The translations under genes were made by a program, and so were the position numbers. Of a stretch of 64,000 nt of DNA, positions 23,437-32,028 are shown in pieces. The stretch is from RGIG4097 sp937885645 (GTDB lineage Bacteria > Bacillota > Clostridia > Christensenellales > CAG-917), in assembly GCA_937885645.1 (NCBI GenBank), contig CALABJ010000020.1, positions 1-64,000 of the forward strand. The letters are read 5' to 3'. The notes beneath the pieces are model-generated. The model searched no databases. It was not told where the DNA came from and saw only the letters and a program-made list of their open reading frames with translations. Numbering within the stretch: the first letter of the stretch is position 1; each line of letters starts with the position of its first letter.

Positions 23437-24527
23437 TTTTAGGCATTGATGTATCCACCTATCTTGAGGAGTTGGAGCACGGCGCAAAATATTATGACGG
23501 CGGAAAAGAGGTTGACCCCCTTGACCTATTCAGGGCAAACGGAGTCACCCATATGCGCATACGCCTTTGGCAAGACCCCAAAGATGAAAACGGTGTCAAA
23601 TATCTTGCAGGAAATGATGATCTTGACACTGTCATAAAACTTGGCAAACTGGCAAGGGACAAGGGCTTCAAGCTTTATCTTGACATCCATTACAGTGACT
23701 TCTGGGCAGACCCCGGCAAGCAATTTTTGCCCAAGGCTTGGAAGGATATGGGGGCCCAGGAGCTTGAAAAGGCAGTGTACGAGTACACTGTTGAGGTTTT
23801 GCGAGCCATAAAAGACAGCGGACTCACCCTTGATATGGTGCAAGTGGGCAACGAAATCACCAACGGATTTATGTGGCCCGTCGGCAAACTTGAAATTGAC
23901 GGAAAGAGGGGCAATTACGACAACTTCTGCACCCTTTTGAAGGCAGGAATAAAAGCCGTCCGTGAAGAAACCGATGCAAAGGTGATGATCCACCTTGAAC
24001 GCAGTCACGACAAAGAGGTTTACACCGAGTTTTTCACCGAAATGGAGAACCATCAAGTGGACTATGACGTTATCGGCATGTCCTATTATCCTTACTGGCA
24101 CGGCACTTTTAGTGAGTTTTTTGCCAACGTAAACAACTGCAAAAAATTTGGCAAAGAAATTATGGTTGCAGAACTTGGCTACGGCTTCACTTGTGAAAGT
24201 TACGTCTTGTCAGGAGAGGGCACCCGTCTTGTCATAGACAACGACACCGTGTCCGCCCTTGAAACCGCAAAGAAATATCCTCTCACCCCTGATGGACAAA
24301 AGAGATACGTGAGAGATTTCCTTGCACTTGCCAAGGAAAACGGACTGAGTGGAGTGTGCTACTGGGAGCCTTTGTGGATTCCCGGCGAGGGTATCTGTTG
24401 GGCGTCCCCCGAAGGACAAAAATATATAGGTGAAGGGGGTAAGTCTACCTTGAACGAGTGGGCAAACCAGTGTTTGTTTGACTATCAGGGCAACAAACTC
24501 CCAGCCTTTGATGAATTCAAAATCTAA
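23433..24527 (+). CDS. Cytoplasmic GH53-family endo-galactanase paralogue
   Basis: 364 residues. It consists of the GH53 barrel only: E141 in QVGNE (acid/base), E247 in VAELGY (nucleophile) and the HYSDFWADPGKQ motif that the secreted paralogue shares. There is no signal peptide, linker or binding domain. GH53 enzymes are normally secreted, so this one probably acts on imported galacto-oligosaccharides. It is the last gene of the operon and ends just before the terminator. Confidence 0.92.
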   Translation: MILGIDVSTYLEELEHGAKYYDGGKEVDPLDLFRANGVTHMRIRLWQDPKDENGVKYLAGNDDLDTVIKLGKLARDKGFKLYLDIHYSDFWADPGKQFLPKAWKDMGAQELEKAVYEYTVEVLRAIKDSGLTLDMVQVGNEITNGFMWPVGKLEIDGKRGNYDNFCTLLKAGIKAVREETDAKVMIHLERSHDKEVYTEFFTEMENHQVDYDVIGMSYYPYWHGTFSEFFANVNNCKKFGKEIMVAELGYGFTCESYVLSGEGTRLVIDNDTVSALETAKKYPLTPDGQKRYVRDFLALAKENGLSGVCYWEPLWIPGEGICWASPEGQKYIGEGGKSTLNEWANQCLFDYQGNKLPAFDEFKI

Positions 24528-24556
24528 AAAAGCAGGCACCACGCCTGCTTTTTTAG
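24526..24556 (+). terminator. Intrinsic terminator of the polysaccharide operon
   Basis: The stem agcaggc/gcctgct and a six-T tail follow the cytoplasmic GH53 stop. Confidence 0.9.
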
Positions 24557-24596
24557 TGCTATATGAACAATGTTCATTTTGCCTAGTTAGAACGTC

Positions 24597-24790
24597 ACAA
24601 TTTTTCATAAAGTCGAAATTTGTAAACTTTTGAAAAAACTTGCAAAAAACGACTTTGTTTCATAAAAAACTTGCAAAAACGACAAATGTGTTTTTTTGCC
24701 AAAACCGAAAAATTTAAGGTTTTGTGCAGGATGAACAAAAAATATTTTTTCATCAGTTTTTCAAAATAGTTGGTTAGAATGCCGATATTT
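24597..24790 (+). promoter_or_regulatory. AT-rich upstream region of the transporter operon with repeated motifs
   Basis: Two direct copies of acttgcaaaaacgac (24638-24653 with one extra A, and 24669-24683) and the block tggttagaatgcc (24771-24783) also occur upstream of pulA. A variant in the other orientation, agtcgaaatttgtaaa, is at 24611. No gene is present. Confidence 0.5.
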
Positions 24791-24841
24791 TTGAAAAAAA
24801 TAAAAAGAAAATCAACAAAATGAAAAATTTGTATGGAAATG

Positions 24842-24870
24842 TTGACTTAAAAAAACCAAAATGTTATAAT
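24842..24870 (+). promoter_or_regulatory. Promoter of the sugar ABC transporter operon
   Basis: TTGACT at 24842-24847, 17-base spacer, TATAAT at 24865-24870. The transcript would start about 265 bases before the first start codon. Confidence 0.82.
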
Positions 24871-24876
24871 ACTTGA

Positions 24877-25143
24877 AGATAAAATGAAGGGATATTTGCG
24901 CCCTTTTAAAAACATAATACGCGCAGTGGACAACTCGGCTCAGAAAACCAAGCCCCTGCAGGGGCTGTTTGCTTTCAAAAGCAAACACAGAGCAGTTTTG
25001 AAAAGTGACAACAAAAGTTGTTGAAAGACTGGTGCAAAATGTGGACAACTGATTTGTTGTTGACGGCATGTGAAAGTTCATCCAACTTTAAAATGGATAA
25101 AAATAGAACCTTAAAAAACTTTTATAAAAAGGAGAAAATTAGT
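24877..25143 (+). ncRNA. Long structured 5' leader, candidate cis-regulatory RNA
   Basis: The leader contains consecutive hairpins: agcccc/ggggct (24951-24966), abutted by gtttgcttt/aaagcaaac (24967-24986), then caac/gttg around 25010-25022, and aaagtt/aacttt (25073-25089). The sequence gtggacaact occurs almost twice (24927 and 25041). Near the end, cctt at 25109 could pair with the aagg of the ribosome-binding site at 25128. No known riboswitch class is recognised. Confidence 0.4.
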
Positions 25144-26727
25144 ATGAACAAAAAGTTTACGTTGTTGTTCGCACTTGTCCTCGTTGTGGTTATGTCAATG
25201 AGCATCTTCCTCGTTGCATGTAATCCTACAGACGACAATCCCGACACTCCTACAGGTGGCGGAAACGAACTCGCAGGCACCTATGACGTCAAAGTCTGGG
25301 TCAGTGAAATCGAAGGCGTGACCACACTCACCGAAGCACAAATTGATGCATTTGAAGAAGCCAACCCCGGCATCACCATCAATGCAACAGTTGAAGGCAT
25401 GAGCGAAGGCGACGCAGCAACTCAAGTCATCACAGACGTTGAAACTGCTCCTGACGTCTATTGCTTCGCACAAGACCAACTTTCACGTCTCGTTGAAGCA
25501 GGCGCACTTGCAAGACTCGGTGAAGCAGCAAAAGCAGAAGTCGTGGCAAATAACGACGGTGGCTCAGTTGCAGCAGGTCAAGTTGCAGGCGTGCAATATG
25601 CATATCCTCTCACCTCAGACAACGGCTACTTCCTCTACTATGACAAGAGCGTTGTGTCAGATGAACAAGCACAAACCCTCGAAGGCATCATCGCAGCATG
25701 TGAAGCAGCAGACAAATTCTTCCGTTTCGAACTCGAAGGCAGTGCATGGTACACCGCATCCTTCTTCTTCGCAACCGGCTGCTACAGCAACTGGACAACC
25801 CGTGCAGACGGCGAATTCGTTTCAGTTGACGACACATGGAACAGCCCCGAAGGTCTTGTTGCACTTAAGGGTATGCAAAAGCTCCTCAAGTCAAAGAGCT
25901 ATGAATCAAATTCATCAAACTTTGACGGCGCAGGCGCAATCGTCACCGGCACATGGAACAGCGGCACCGCAGTGGCAACCTTTGGTGACAACCTCGGCGC
26001 AGCAAAACTCCCCACCTTCACAGTTGATGGCGAAACATACCAACTCGGTTCATTCACCGGCAACAAATTGATGGGTGTCAAACCTCAAACAGACGTCAAG
26101 AAAGCAGCAGTCCTCAGCAAGCTCGCACTGTGGCTCTCAGGCGAAACCTGCCAAGCACAAAGATTTGAAGAATTCGGTTGGGGCCCCTCCAACACCAACG
26201 TCCAAGCATCTGACGCAGTCCAAGCAGATCCTTCTCTCGTCGCATTTGCAGCACAAGCAGAATTCGGCACACCTCAAGGTCAAATCTGGGGCGGCTGGTG
26301 GGATATCGCAAAAGTCGTTGCAACAGCAGCAAAAGAAGCAACTGACGATGCAGGTCTCCAAGCAGCACTTGACAGCTACGATGCATCAATCGATGCAATC
26401 ATGCAATACACTCCTGAACAAAGACAAGCATACACAGTCATCGGCGCAGTTGGCGGTTCATCATGGAACGTTGACTTCACAATGACCGAATCACCCGCAG
26501 GCACATGGACATCAGACCAAGCATTCGAACTGGCAGCAGGCGCAGAATTCAAGGTCCGCCAAGGCTTTGCATGGAACGTTGCATGGGGCAGCAATGCAGA
26601 CAACGCAACTCCCAACAATGGCAACAGAGCAAACTACGTTGTTGAAACAGCTGGCACATACTACATCCAACTCGTTTTGAATGCAGACGGCACAGCAGTC
26701 ATCAACCTTGTTCCCGCAGAAGCATAA
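25144..26727 (+). CDS. Sugar-binding lipoprotein (MalE-like) with an extra C-terminal SusE/F-like domain
   Basis: 527 residues from the ATG following aaaaggag. Lipobox LVAC (C26) and the CNPTDDNP tether resemble those of the pullulanase and galactanase. Residues 45-425 are a cluster-1 solute-binding protein for malto-oligosaccharides (TYDVKVWVSE, then FEEANPGI, then PLTSDNGYFLYYDKS). The last 95 or so residues (from YTVIGAVGGSSWN) match the pattern of SusE/SusF starch-binding domains: W at the start, EFKVRQGFAWN, then GTYYIQLVLNADG. The very uniform GCA/GAA/ACA codon choice suggests high expression. The extra domain probably increases starch affinity at the surface. Confidence 0.9.
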   Translation: MNKKFTLLFALVLVVVMSMSIFLVACNPTDDNPDTPTGGGNELAGTYDVKVWVSEIEGVTTLTEAQIDAFEEANPGITINATVEGMSEGDAATQVITDVETAPDVYCFAQDQLSRLVEAGALARLGEAAKAEVVANNDGGSVAAGQVAGVQYAYPLTSDNGYFLYYDKSVVSDEQAQTLEGIIAACEAADKFFRFELEGSAWYTASFFFATGCYSNWTTRADGEFVSVDDTWNSPEGLVALKGMQKLLKSKSYESNSSNFDGAGAIVTGTWNSGTAVATFGDNLGAAKLPTFTVDGETYQLGSFTGNKLMGVKPQTDVKKAAVLSKLALWLSGETCQAQRFEEFGWGPSNTNVQASDAVQADPSLVAFAAQAEFGTPQGQIWGGWWDIAKVVATAAKEATDDAGLQAALDSYDASIDAIMQYTPEQRQAYTVIGAVGGSSWNVDFTMTESPAGTWTSDQAFELAAGAEFKVRQGFAWNVAWGSNADNATPNNGNRANYVVETAGTYYIQLVLNADGTAVINLVPAEA

Positions 26728-26741
26728 GCAATTTAACACAC

Positions 26742-26773
26742 AAAGACCGTGCTGATTTTTCAGCACGGTCTTT
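26742..26773 (+). terminator. Hairpin between the binding-protein and permease genes
   Basis: A perfect 13-bp stem, aaagaccgtgctg with its complement, encloses a six-base loop. The tail lacks a strong U-run. It may act as a partial terminator or mRNA 3' stabiliser that keeps binding protein in excess of permease. Confidence 0.65.
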
Positions 26774-26812
26774 CACCGTTTTTAGGAGTGTGGCGTAGCC
26801 ACAGAGAAAATT

Positions 26813-28339
26813 ATGAAGCAATTGAACACTTTAGAGTATTTGAGGCTTAATAAAATACAAAGACTCATATACAAAATACAAGAGTTTTTCTGTGCAATTC
26901 CCGGAAGAACGGTCAGTTTCTTCAAGAAATTGGGCAAAAAAATCCTTGACTTTTTCAAGTTTATCACCGATGACATCGTTGACATCGGTGTGACTTTCAA
27001 AAAGGGAAGTTGGATGACCAGAGTATCATATCTTATTATGGGCTTTGGCAATCTGGCAAGAAAGCAAATCCTCAGAGGACTTTTGTTCCTGCTGTTTGAG
27101 GCGGCATTCGTGGTCTATATGGTCCTTGCCGGCGGAAATTGGCTTTCACAATTTGGCACCCTTGGCACTGTCAACGGCGGTCAAGTTTACAACCCTGTTT
27201 ACGACCAATACACACAAGTTGAAGGTGACAACTCCTTCAAGATTTTGTTGTATGGTCTTTTGTCCATCATCTTCATCTTCGCCCTTGTTTACACTTGGCG
27301 CCTTCAAATCAGACAAAACAAAATCTGTGATGAAATCGAAGCACAAGGCAAAAAGGTCAAGAGCGACAAAGATGACATCAACTCACTTCTTGACGATCAA
27401 TTCCACAAGACTTTGTTGTCCCTCCCCGTAGGTGGCATTTGCATGTTCACAGTGCTCCCCATCATCTTTATGATTTTGGTTGCATTCACCAACTACGATG
27501 CAAAGCACCCCGGCAGTGGCTATGGCAACGTGTTCAACTGGGTTGGATTTGAAAACTTCAACCAGGTCGTCAACTTCGGCACAGGCGGATTTGGCCTTGC
27601 CTTTGGTGAGATCCTTTCATGGACACTGATTTGGGCAATATTTGCAACTTTCACCAACTATTTCCTTGGCATGGCAGTTGCAATCTTGATAAACAAAAAG
27701 GGCATACGCATCAAGAAATTCTGGCGTACAGTCCTTGTTATGACAATCGCAATTCCTCAGTTCGTATCCTTGATTTACGTGTCACACATGTTTGACCCCT
27801 CAGGCCTCATCAACACCACCCTACTTAAATGGGGTTGGATTGATGCACCCATAAGATTCTGGGAGGACGGCACAACTGCACGTATTATGGTCATCGTCAT
27901 CAATATGTGGATAGGCATACCGTATTTGATGCTGATGGCGACGGGTATTTTGATGAATATCCCTCAAGACTTGTATGAATCTGCAAAGATAGATGGTGCA
28001 AACGTGTGGCAACAATACACAAAGATCACTTTGCCTTATATGCTCTTTGTCACAGCACCTTATCTTCTTACAAGCTTTGTCAACAACCTCAACAACTTCA
28101 ACGTCATCTACTTGTTGACGGCAGGTGACCCTGTCAATCCCGATTTGTTGGTTGGCGGTACGTCGGCAGGTCACACCGACCTCCTTATCACTTGGCTCTT
28201 CAAGTTGACCACCGGACAAAACCTTGACTATAAGATGGCATCAGTTGTTGGTATTTTGATCTTCGTTGTGGTGGCGGCACTGTCACTTATCATCTACAAC
28301 GTATTGCCTTCAACAAGAAATGAGGAGGATTACAGATAA
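26813..28339 (+). CDS. MalF-like ABC sugar permease
   Basis: 508 residues with about eight membrane helices. The N-terminal part contains an amphipathic region and an extra helix pair before the permease core, as in MalF. The EAA loop (YESAKIDGANVWQQYTKITLP) near residue 390 docks onto the ATPase. It shares a TAATG-type junction with the next permease. It follows the binding protein by 85 bases that include the hairpin. The ribosome-binding site is weak (agagaa), which agrees with lower expression than the binding protein. Confidence 0.93.
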   Translation: MKQLNTLEYLRLNKIQRLIYKIQEFFCAIPGRTVSFFKKLGKKILDFFKFITDDIVDIGVTFKKGSWMTRVSYLIMGFGNLARKQILRGLLFLLFEAAFVVYMVLAGGNWLSQFGTLGTVNGGQVYNPVYDQYTQVEGDNSFKILLYGLLSIIFIFALVYTWRLQIRQNKICDEIEAQGKKVKSDKDDINSLLDDQFHKTLLSLPVGGICMFTVLPIIFMILVAFTNYDAKHPGSGYGNVFNWVGFENFNQVVNFGTGGFGLAFGEILSWTLIWAIFATFTNYFLGMAVAILINKKGIRIKKFWRTVLVMTIAIPQFVSLIYVSHMFDPSGLINTTLLKWGWIDAPIRFWEDGTTARIMVIVINMWIGIPYLMLMATGILMNIPQDLYESAKIDGANVWQQYTKITLPYMLFVTAPYLLTSFVNNLNNFNVIYLLTAGDPVNPDLLVGGTSAGHTDLLITWLFKLTTGQNLDYKMASVVGILIFVVVAALSLIIYNVLPSTRNEEDYR

Positions 28340-29304
28340 TGAAACTGAAAAAGAATCATAATTTTGAAGAAAAACCTGTATCCGTGGCAGTTGAAGACAA
28401 GCCCGTGTCTGAACTCACTCTCGAAGAAGCAGATTACATAATGAAGAGAAGAAAGCACATGGGTATGAAGGCGAAGAACACCATCACCAACACCATCATT
28501 CATATCATTCTCGTAGTTATGTCAATCGTGTGGTTGTTCCCCTTCCTGTGCATCATTTTGGAATCCTTCCGTATTGAGTCCGCAGGTCAAGTTGGATACA
28601 TGATCCCCAAGGAATGGGGCTTTGACAACTATATTCGCCTGTTCACCGAAACAGATTTCCCCAAGTGGCTTGGAAACACCTTCGGTATGGGCGTTGCAAC
28701 CTCAATTTTGCAAACCGTGTTTGTTCTTTCAATGAGCTATGCACTGTCAAGAACTCGCTTTAAGGGCAGAAAGAAGCTTATGAACTTTATGCTTATCCTT
28801 GGCATGTTCCCCGGCTTCCTCACAATGATTTTGCTCTACAAAGTCCTTGCAGACATAGGCCTCACTGAAAAGATGGCACCTGTTGGTCTTATCCTTGTAT
28901 ATGTGGCAAGTAGTGGTATGGGATATTACGTTTCAAAGGGCTTCTTTGACACCATACCGTCCAGCTTGGACGAGGCGGCCCGTGTTGACGGCGCAACCCG
29001 TTTCCAAGTGTTCTACAAAGTCATTTTGCCTTTGGCAAAACCCATCGTCATCTACACAATCCTCATGGGCTTCATGGCACCTTTTGGCGACTTTATGCTT
29101 GCCAAATACATCGCACACGGCAGCCCCGCAGGTATGAACGTAGCAGTCGGCCTTTGGGGATGGCTTGAAAAGACTTTGATCAACACCAACTACACAATGT
29201 TCTGCGCAGGCGGTGTGGTGGTTTCAATCCCCGTCACAGCACTCTTCCTCTGCTTGCAGAAGTATTACGTCGAAGGCGTCACAGGCGGCGCAGTAAAAGG
29301 ATAG
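28339..29304 (+). CDS. MalG-like ABC sugar permease
   Basis: 321 residues, six membrane helices, with a cytoplasmic N-terminal tail of about 50 residues rich in charges. The EAA loop is SLDEAARVDGATRFQVFYK. It starts inside the stop of the partner permease, so the two are translated together and should form the heterodimeric channel. Confidence 0.93.
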   Translation: MKLKKNHNFEEKPVSVAVEDKPVSELTLEEADYIMKRRKHMGMKAKNTITNTIIHIILVVMSIVWLFPFLCIILESFRIESAGQVGYMIPKEWGFDNYIRLFTETDFPKWLGNTFGMGVATSILQTVFVLSMSYALSRTRFKGRKKLMNFMLILGMFPGFLTMILLYKVLADIGLTEKMAPVGLILVYVASSGMGYYVSKGFFDTIPSSLDEAARVDGATRFQVFYKVILPLAKPIVIYTILMGFMAPFGDFMLAKYIAHGSPAGMNVAVGLWGWLEKTLINTNYTMFCAGGVVVSIPVTALFLCLQKYYVEGVTGGAVKG

Positions 29305-29314
29305 GAGAATTATT

Positions 29315-30562
29315 ATGGCAACAGTCAAACTTACAAACGTTAAAAAGATATACCCCAACGCAGGCAAAGGTCAAGAAAAGCCCGCAGTTGACAATTTTAA
29401 TCTTGAAATAGCAGACAAGGAGTTCGTGGTTTTCGTCGGTCCTTCCGGTTGCGGAAAGTCCACCACACTCCGTATGATCGCAGGTCTTGAAGAAATCACA
29501 GACGGCATCATCGAAATCGATGACGTGGTGGTCAACGACCTCCAACCCAAGGATAGAGACATCGCAATGGTCTTCCAAAACTATGCACTTTATCCTCACC
29601 TCACAGTCTTTGAAAATATGGCATTCAGCCTTAGACTGCGCAAAGTCCCTCAAGACGAAGTGTATAGACGCGTCACAGAGGCAGCAGAAATCCTCGGCAT
29701 CACTGAATACCTCACCCGCAAGCCCCGCGCTCTTTCAGGCGGTCAAAGACAACGTGTCGCAATCGGCAGAGCAATGGTCCGCGACAGCAAAGTGTTCTTG
29801 ATGGACGAACCTCTCTCAAACTTGGACGCAAAACTCCGCAACCAAATGAGAGCAGAAATCATCCTTCTCCGCAAAAAGATTGACACCACCTTCGTCTACG
29901 TCACCCACGACCAAACCGAAGCAATGACTCTCGGCGACAGAATCGTCATCATGAAGGACGGTCTCATCCAACAAGTGGGCACACCTACAGAGGTGTTTGA
30001 AATGCCCGATAACCTCTTTGTTGCAGAATTCATCGGCGCACCCAAGATGAACATCATCAGCACCAACCTCACAGTGAAGGACGGCAAATACTACGTCAAT
30101 CCTTACGGTGTTGAAATCGAAGTTGACGGCGCCAAAGGCGAAGCACTGGCAGCAAAGGGCGTAGAAGCAGGAGACGTCATCCTGGGCGTCCGCCCCGAAC
30201 ATATCGTCCTCACAGACGACAACAGTGGCATTGAATGCACCATTGAAGTCAACGAAATGATGGGCAGTGAAGTCCACCTCCACGTTGTCACCGAAACAGG
30301 CGACAAACTCATCGTCCGCGTGCCTACAATCTCTCTCAGCGATGAACAACGCGCACACCTCAGCTTTGGTGACAAGATCCACATCACCTTTGAAGGAAAG
30401 GTCATGCACTTCTTCGCACCTGAAACCGAACTCAACCTTCTCGGCACAGGCAACGCACCCGTCCACAATCACGCAGACGTGGTGGTTGAAGAGGAAAAAG
30501 CACCCGTGGAAGAAAAGCCCAAGAAGAGCCTCAAAGACCTCTTCAAGAAGAAGGAAAAATAA
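29315..30562 (+). CDS. MsmX/UgpC-type ABC sugar-transport ATPase
   Basis: 415 residues. Walker A GPSGCGKST (about 37-45), signature LSGGQRQR, Walker B FLMDEPLSN and the H-loop VTHD are intact. A C-terminal TOBE/regulatory domain (about 240-370) fits CUT1 ATPases. The last 45 residues are an unusual Glu/Lys-rich tail ending in KDLFKKKEK. Encoding the ATPase in the same operon as the permeases suggests a dedicated pump; many Bacillota use one shared MsmX for several transporters. Confidence 0.94.
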   Translation: MATVKLTNVKKIYPNAGKGQEKPAVDNFNLEIADKEFVVFVGPSGCGKSTTLRMIAGLEEITDGIIEIDDVVVNDLQPKDRDIAMVFQNYALYPHLTVFENMAFSLRLRKVPQDEVYRRVTEAAEILGITEYLTRKPRALSGGQRQRVAIGRAMVRDSKVFLMDEPLSNLDAKLRNQMRAEIILLRKKIDTTFVYVTHDQTEAMTLGDRIVIMKDGLIQQVGTPTEVFEMPDNLFVAEFIGAPKMNIISTNLTVKDGKYYVNPYGVEIEVDGAKGEALAAKGVEAGDVILGVRPEHIVLTDDNSGIECTIEVNEMMGSEVHLHVVTETGDKLIVRVPTISLSDEQRAHLSFGDKIHITFEGKVMHFFAPETELNLLGTGNAPVHNHADVVVEEEKAPVEEKPKKSLKDLFKKKEK

Positions 30563-30590
30563 TCCACAAATCATCTTCAAAACAAATCAA

Positions 30591-30620
30591 AAACCCACTC
30601 GACCGAGTGGGTTTTTTGTT
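30591..30620 (+). terminator. Intrinsic terminator of the transporter operon
   Basis: The stem aacccactc/gagtgggtt has a gacc loop and a six-T tail. The 150 bases to its right are G/T-rich with no gene seen. Confidence 0.9.
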
Positions 30621-30774
30621 GATGAAATCGGGTTGATTGTTTGTTTTAGATGAGGTCGGTTTAGGCTGAATTTTGGGTTTGATTTGGGTGGTTGGTTTTG
30701 GGCTTAGATGGTTTTGTTTTTGCCAAAGACAAACTTTATGAGAGTGTTTTTGTCCTTTAAGTTGGGGTTTTGGA

Positions 30775-31746
30775 TTATTCCGTCATTGTGATGAGGGAGA
30801 TTTTTCCATTTTGGATGCCTATCTTGCCAAGGACTTTTGTGCCAGTTTCCACAACGCCGTCAGTGTCGGTTTCGGCTGTGCCAATCTTGCCCAGATTGCC
30901 GATGAGGATTTCAAATCCTTCGCCCACTTTGTTGCCGATTGCCACTTTGGGGTCTTGGCTTTCATCGATGTCTGCACGGCCTGCAACCACCTTAAAAATG
31001 GCCTTGGACATCACGTCGTCTTTGTCGTTGATGAGGGCGTCAACGTGGGTGTAAGCGAGGTCACCAACCACGTCTGCGGTAATTTTGCCGTAGAAGGCGA
31101 TGTACACCGTTTCGGGGATTTGGTTTTTCAAGAAATCGGGAAGACCGCCTGCGATTTCCTCTCTCATATGGCTGATGTTGACTGATGCCACAATGCGGAT
31201 TGATGCACTGCCGTCATCTTGCTTGTCGCTGATGGTGATTGATGCGATTGTAGCATTGAGGTCCGCAAGGAATTGTATTGCCTCAGGGGTGTCCGCCTTG
31301 CCCTCTGCGTCGTCTATGATGTGGCCAAACAGACCGGCAAGTTCCTTGTCAGAATAGGTGATGAGATATTCCTTGTCATAGACCACAGGGTCGGTGACGA
31401 TGGTGGAGAAGTCCGGTGAGCCGTCAGTGTCCATAGGGATTGATGAGCCTGTTTCCACCTTGTTTGCCACGGAGGACTTATCCTCATCCCCGGGGGGATT
31501 GGTGACGATTGCTTCAACGTCGGGCTTTTTCAAGGACATAAAGGATTTGATGATGTCAATGAATTTTGCATCACCAAGACCAAGCTCGTTGAGGGACGTG
31601 CCTGCGATTTGGAGATCGCCCAGTTTGAAGTGGTTGGGGGTGAGATGAAGGATTGCCACTGCTGCCACGACTATCACCACAACGATAACAAGAAGGGATA
31701 TAAGCATTTTGCCAAGGCATCCCATGCCTTTTCTATCTCTTGCCAT
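30775..31746 (-). CDS. Membrane-anchored protein of unknown function
   Basis: 323 residues. There is a basic N-terminus, one membrane helix (about 14-35, LISLLVIVVVIVVAAVAIL), and then a large extracytoplasmic domain with many Asp and Thr. No enzyme motif is seen. The gene is monocistronic; ggagaaaag precedes the ATG. The anchored architecture would suit an envelope or sporulation function, but nothing in the sequence decides this. Confidence 0.75.
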   Translation of the reverse strand: MARDRKGMGCLGKMLISLLVIVVVIVVAAVAILHLTPNHFKLGDLQIAGTSLNELGLGDAKFIDIIKSFMSLKKPDVEAIVTNPPGDEDKSSVANKVETGSSIPMDTDGSPDFSTIVTDPVVYDKEYLITYSDKELAGLFGHIIDDAEGKADTPEAIQFLADLNATIASITISDKQDDGSASIRIVASVNISHMREEIAGGLPDFLKNQIPETVYIAFYGKITADVVGDLAYTHVDALINDKDDVMSKAIFKVVAGRADIDESQDPKVAIGNKVGEGFEILIGNLGKIGTAETDTDGVVETGTKVLGKIGIQNGKISLITMTE

Positions 31747-31904
31747 AACTTTTCTCCTAAGTTTGATAACTTATTTTAGCACACAAAAAAAACATATTCA
31801 ATAGGAAACGCACATTTGCATGGATATGCGCCTGCGCGCAGGGTTGTTTTGAGGGGACAAAATCCAGACCATTTTAGGAATTTCAAGAAAAAACTTTGAT
31901 TTCG

Positions 31905-31910
31905 TATAAT
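31905..31910 (+). promoter_or_regulatory. Probable -10 element of the dnaG-rpoD operon
   Basis: TATAAT is clear, but the -35 at the right distance (ttcaag) is poor. The leader that follows has three copies of aaaagttagg or close variants. No other feature is seen in 31750-32028. Confidence 0.45.
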
Positions 31911-32028
31911 ATATATATTATATTAAATAAAAATTTAGAAAAAACCTAAAAAAGTTAGGAAAAGTTAGGAAAAGCCGAAGTTTTTTTCGTAAGAGAAGTA
32001 TAAAGACAACTTTTGACAAAGGAAAAGT

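Noticed and set aside
24877..25143. Known riboswitch in the transporter leader
   Set aside because: I could not match the hairpins to TPP, glmS, c-di-GMP, glycine or other familiar consensus elements; it is reported only as an unknown candidate.
29816..30580. A 254-codon open frame antisense to the ABC ATPase gene
   Set aside because: It is the mirror of a highly biased codon set in the real gene (few stops arise on the complementary strand). It has no ribosome-binding site, and its Cys/His/Phe-rich product is typical of antisense translation.
30621..30774. Possible small gene in the G/T-rich stretch after the transporter operon
   Set aside because: No start with a ribosome-binding site and no sustained open frame; it appears to be low-complexity intergenic DNA.
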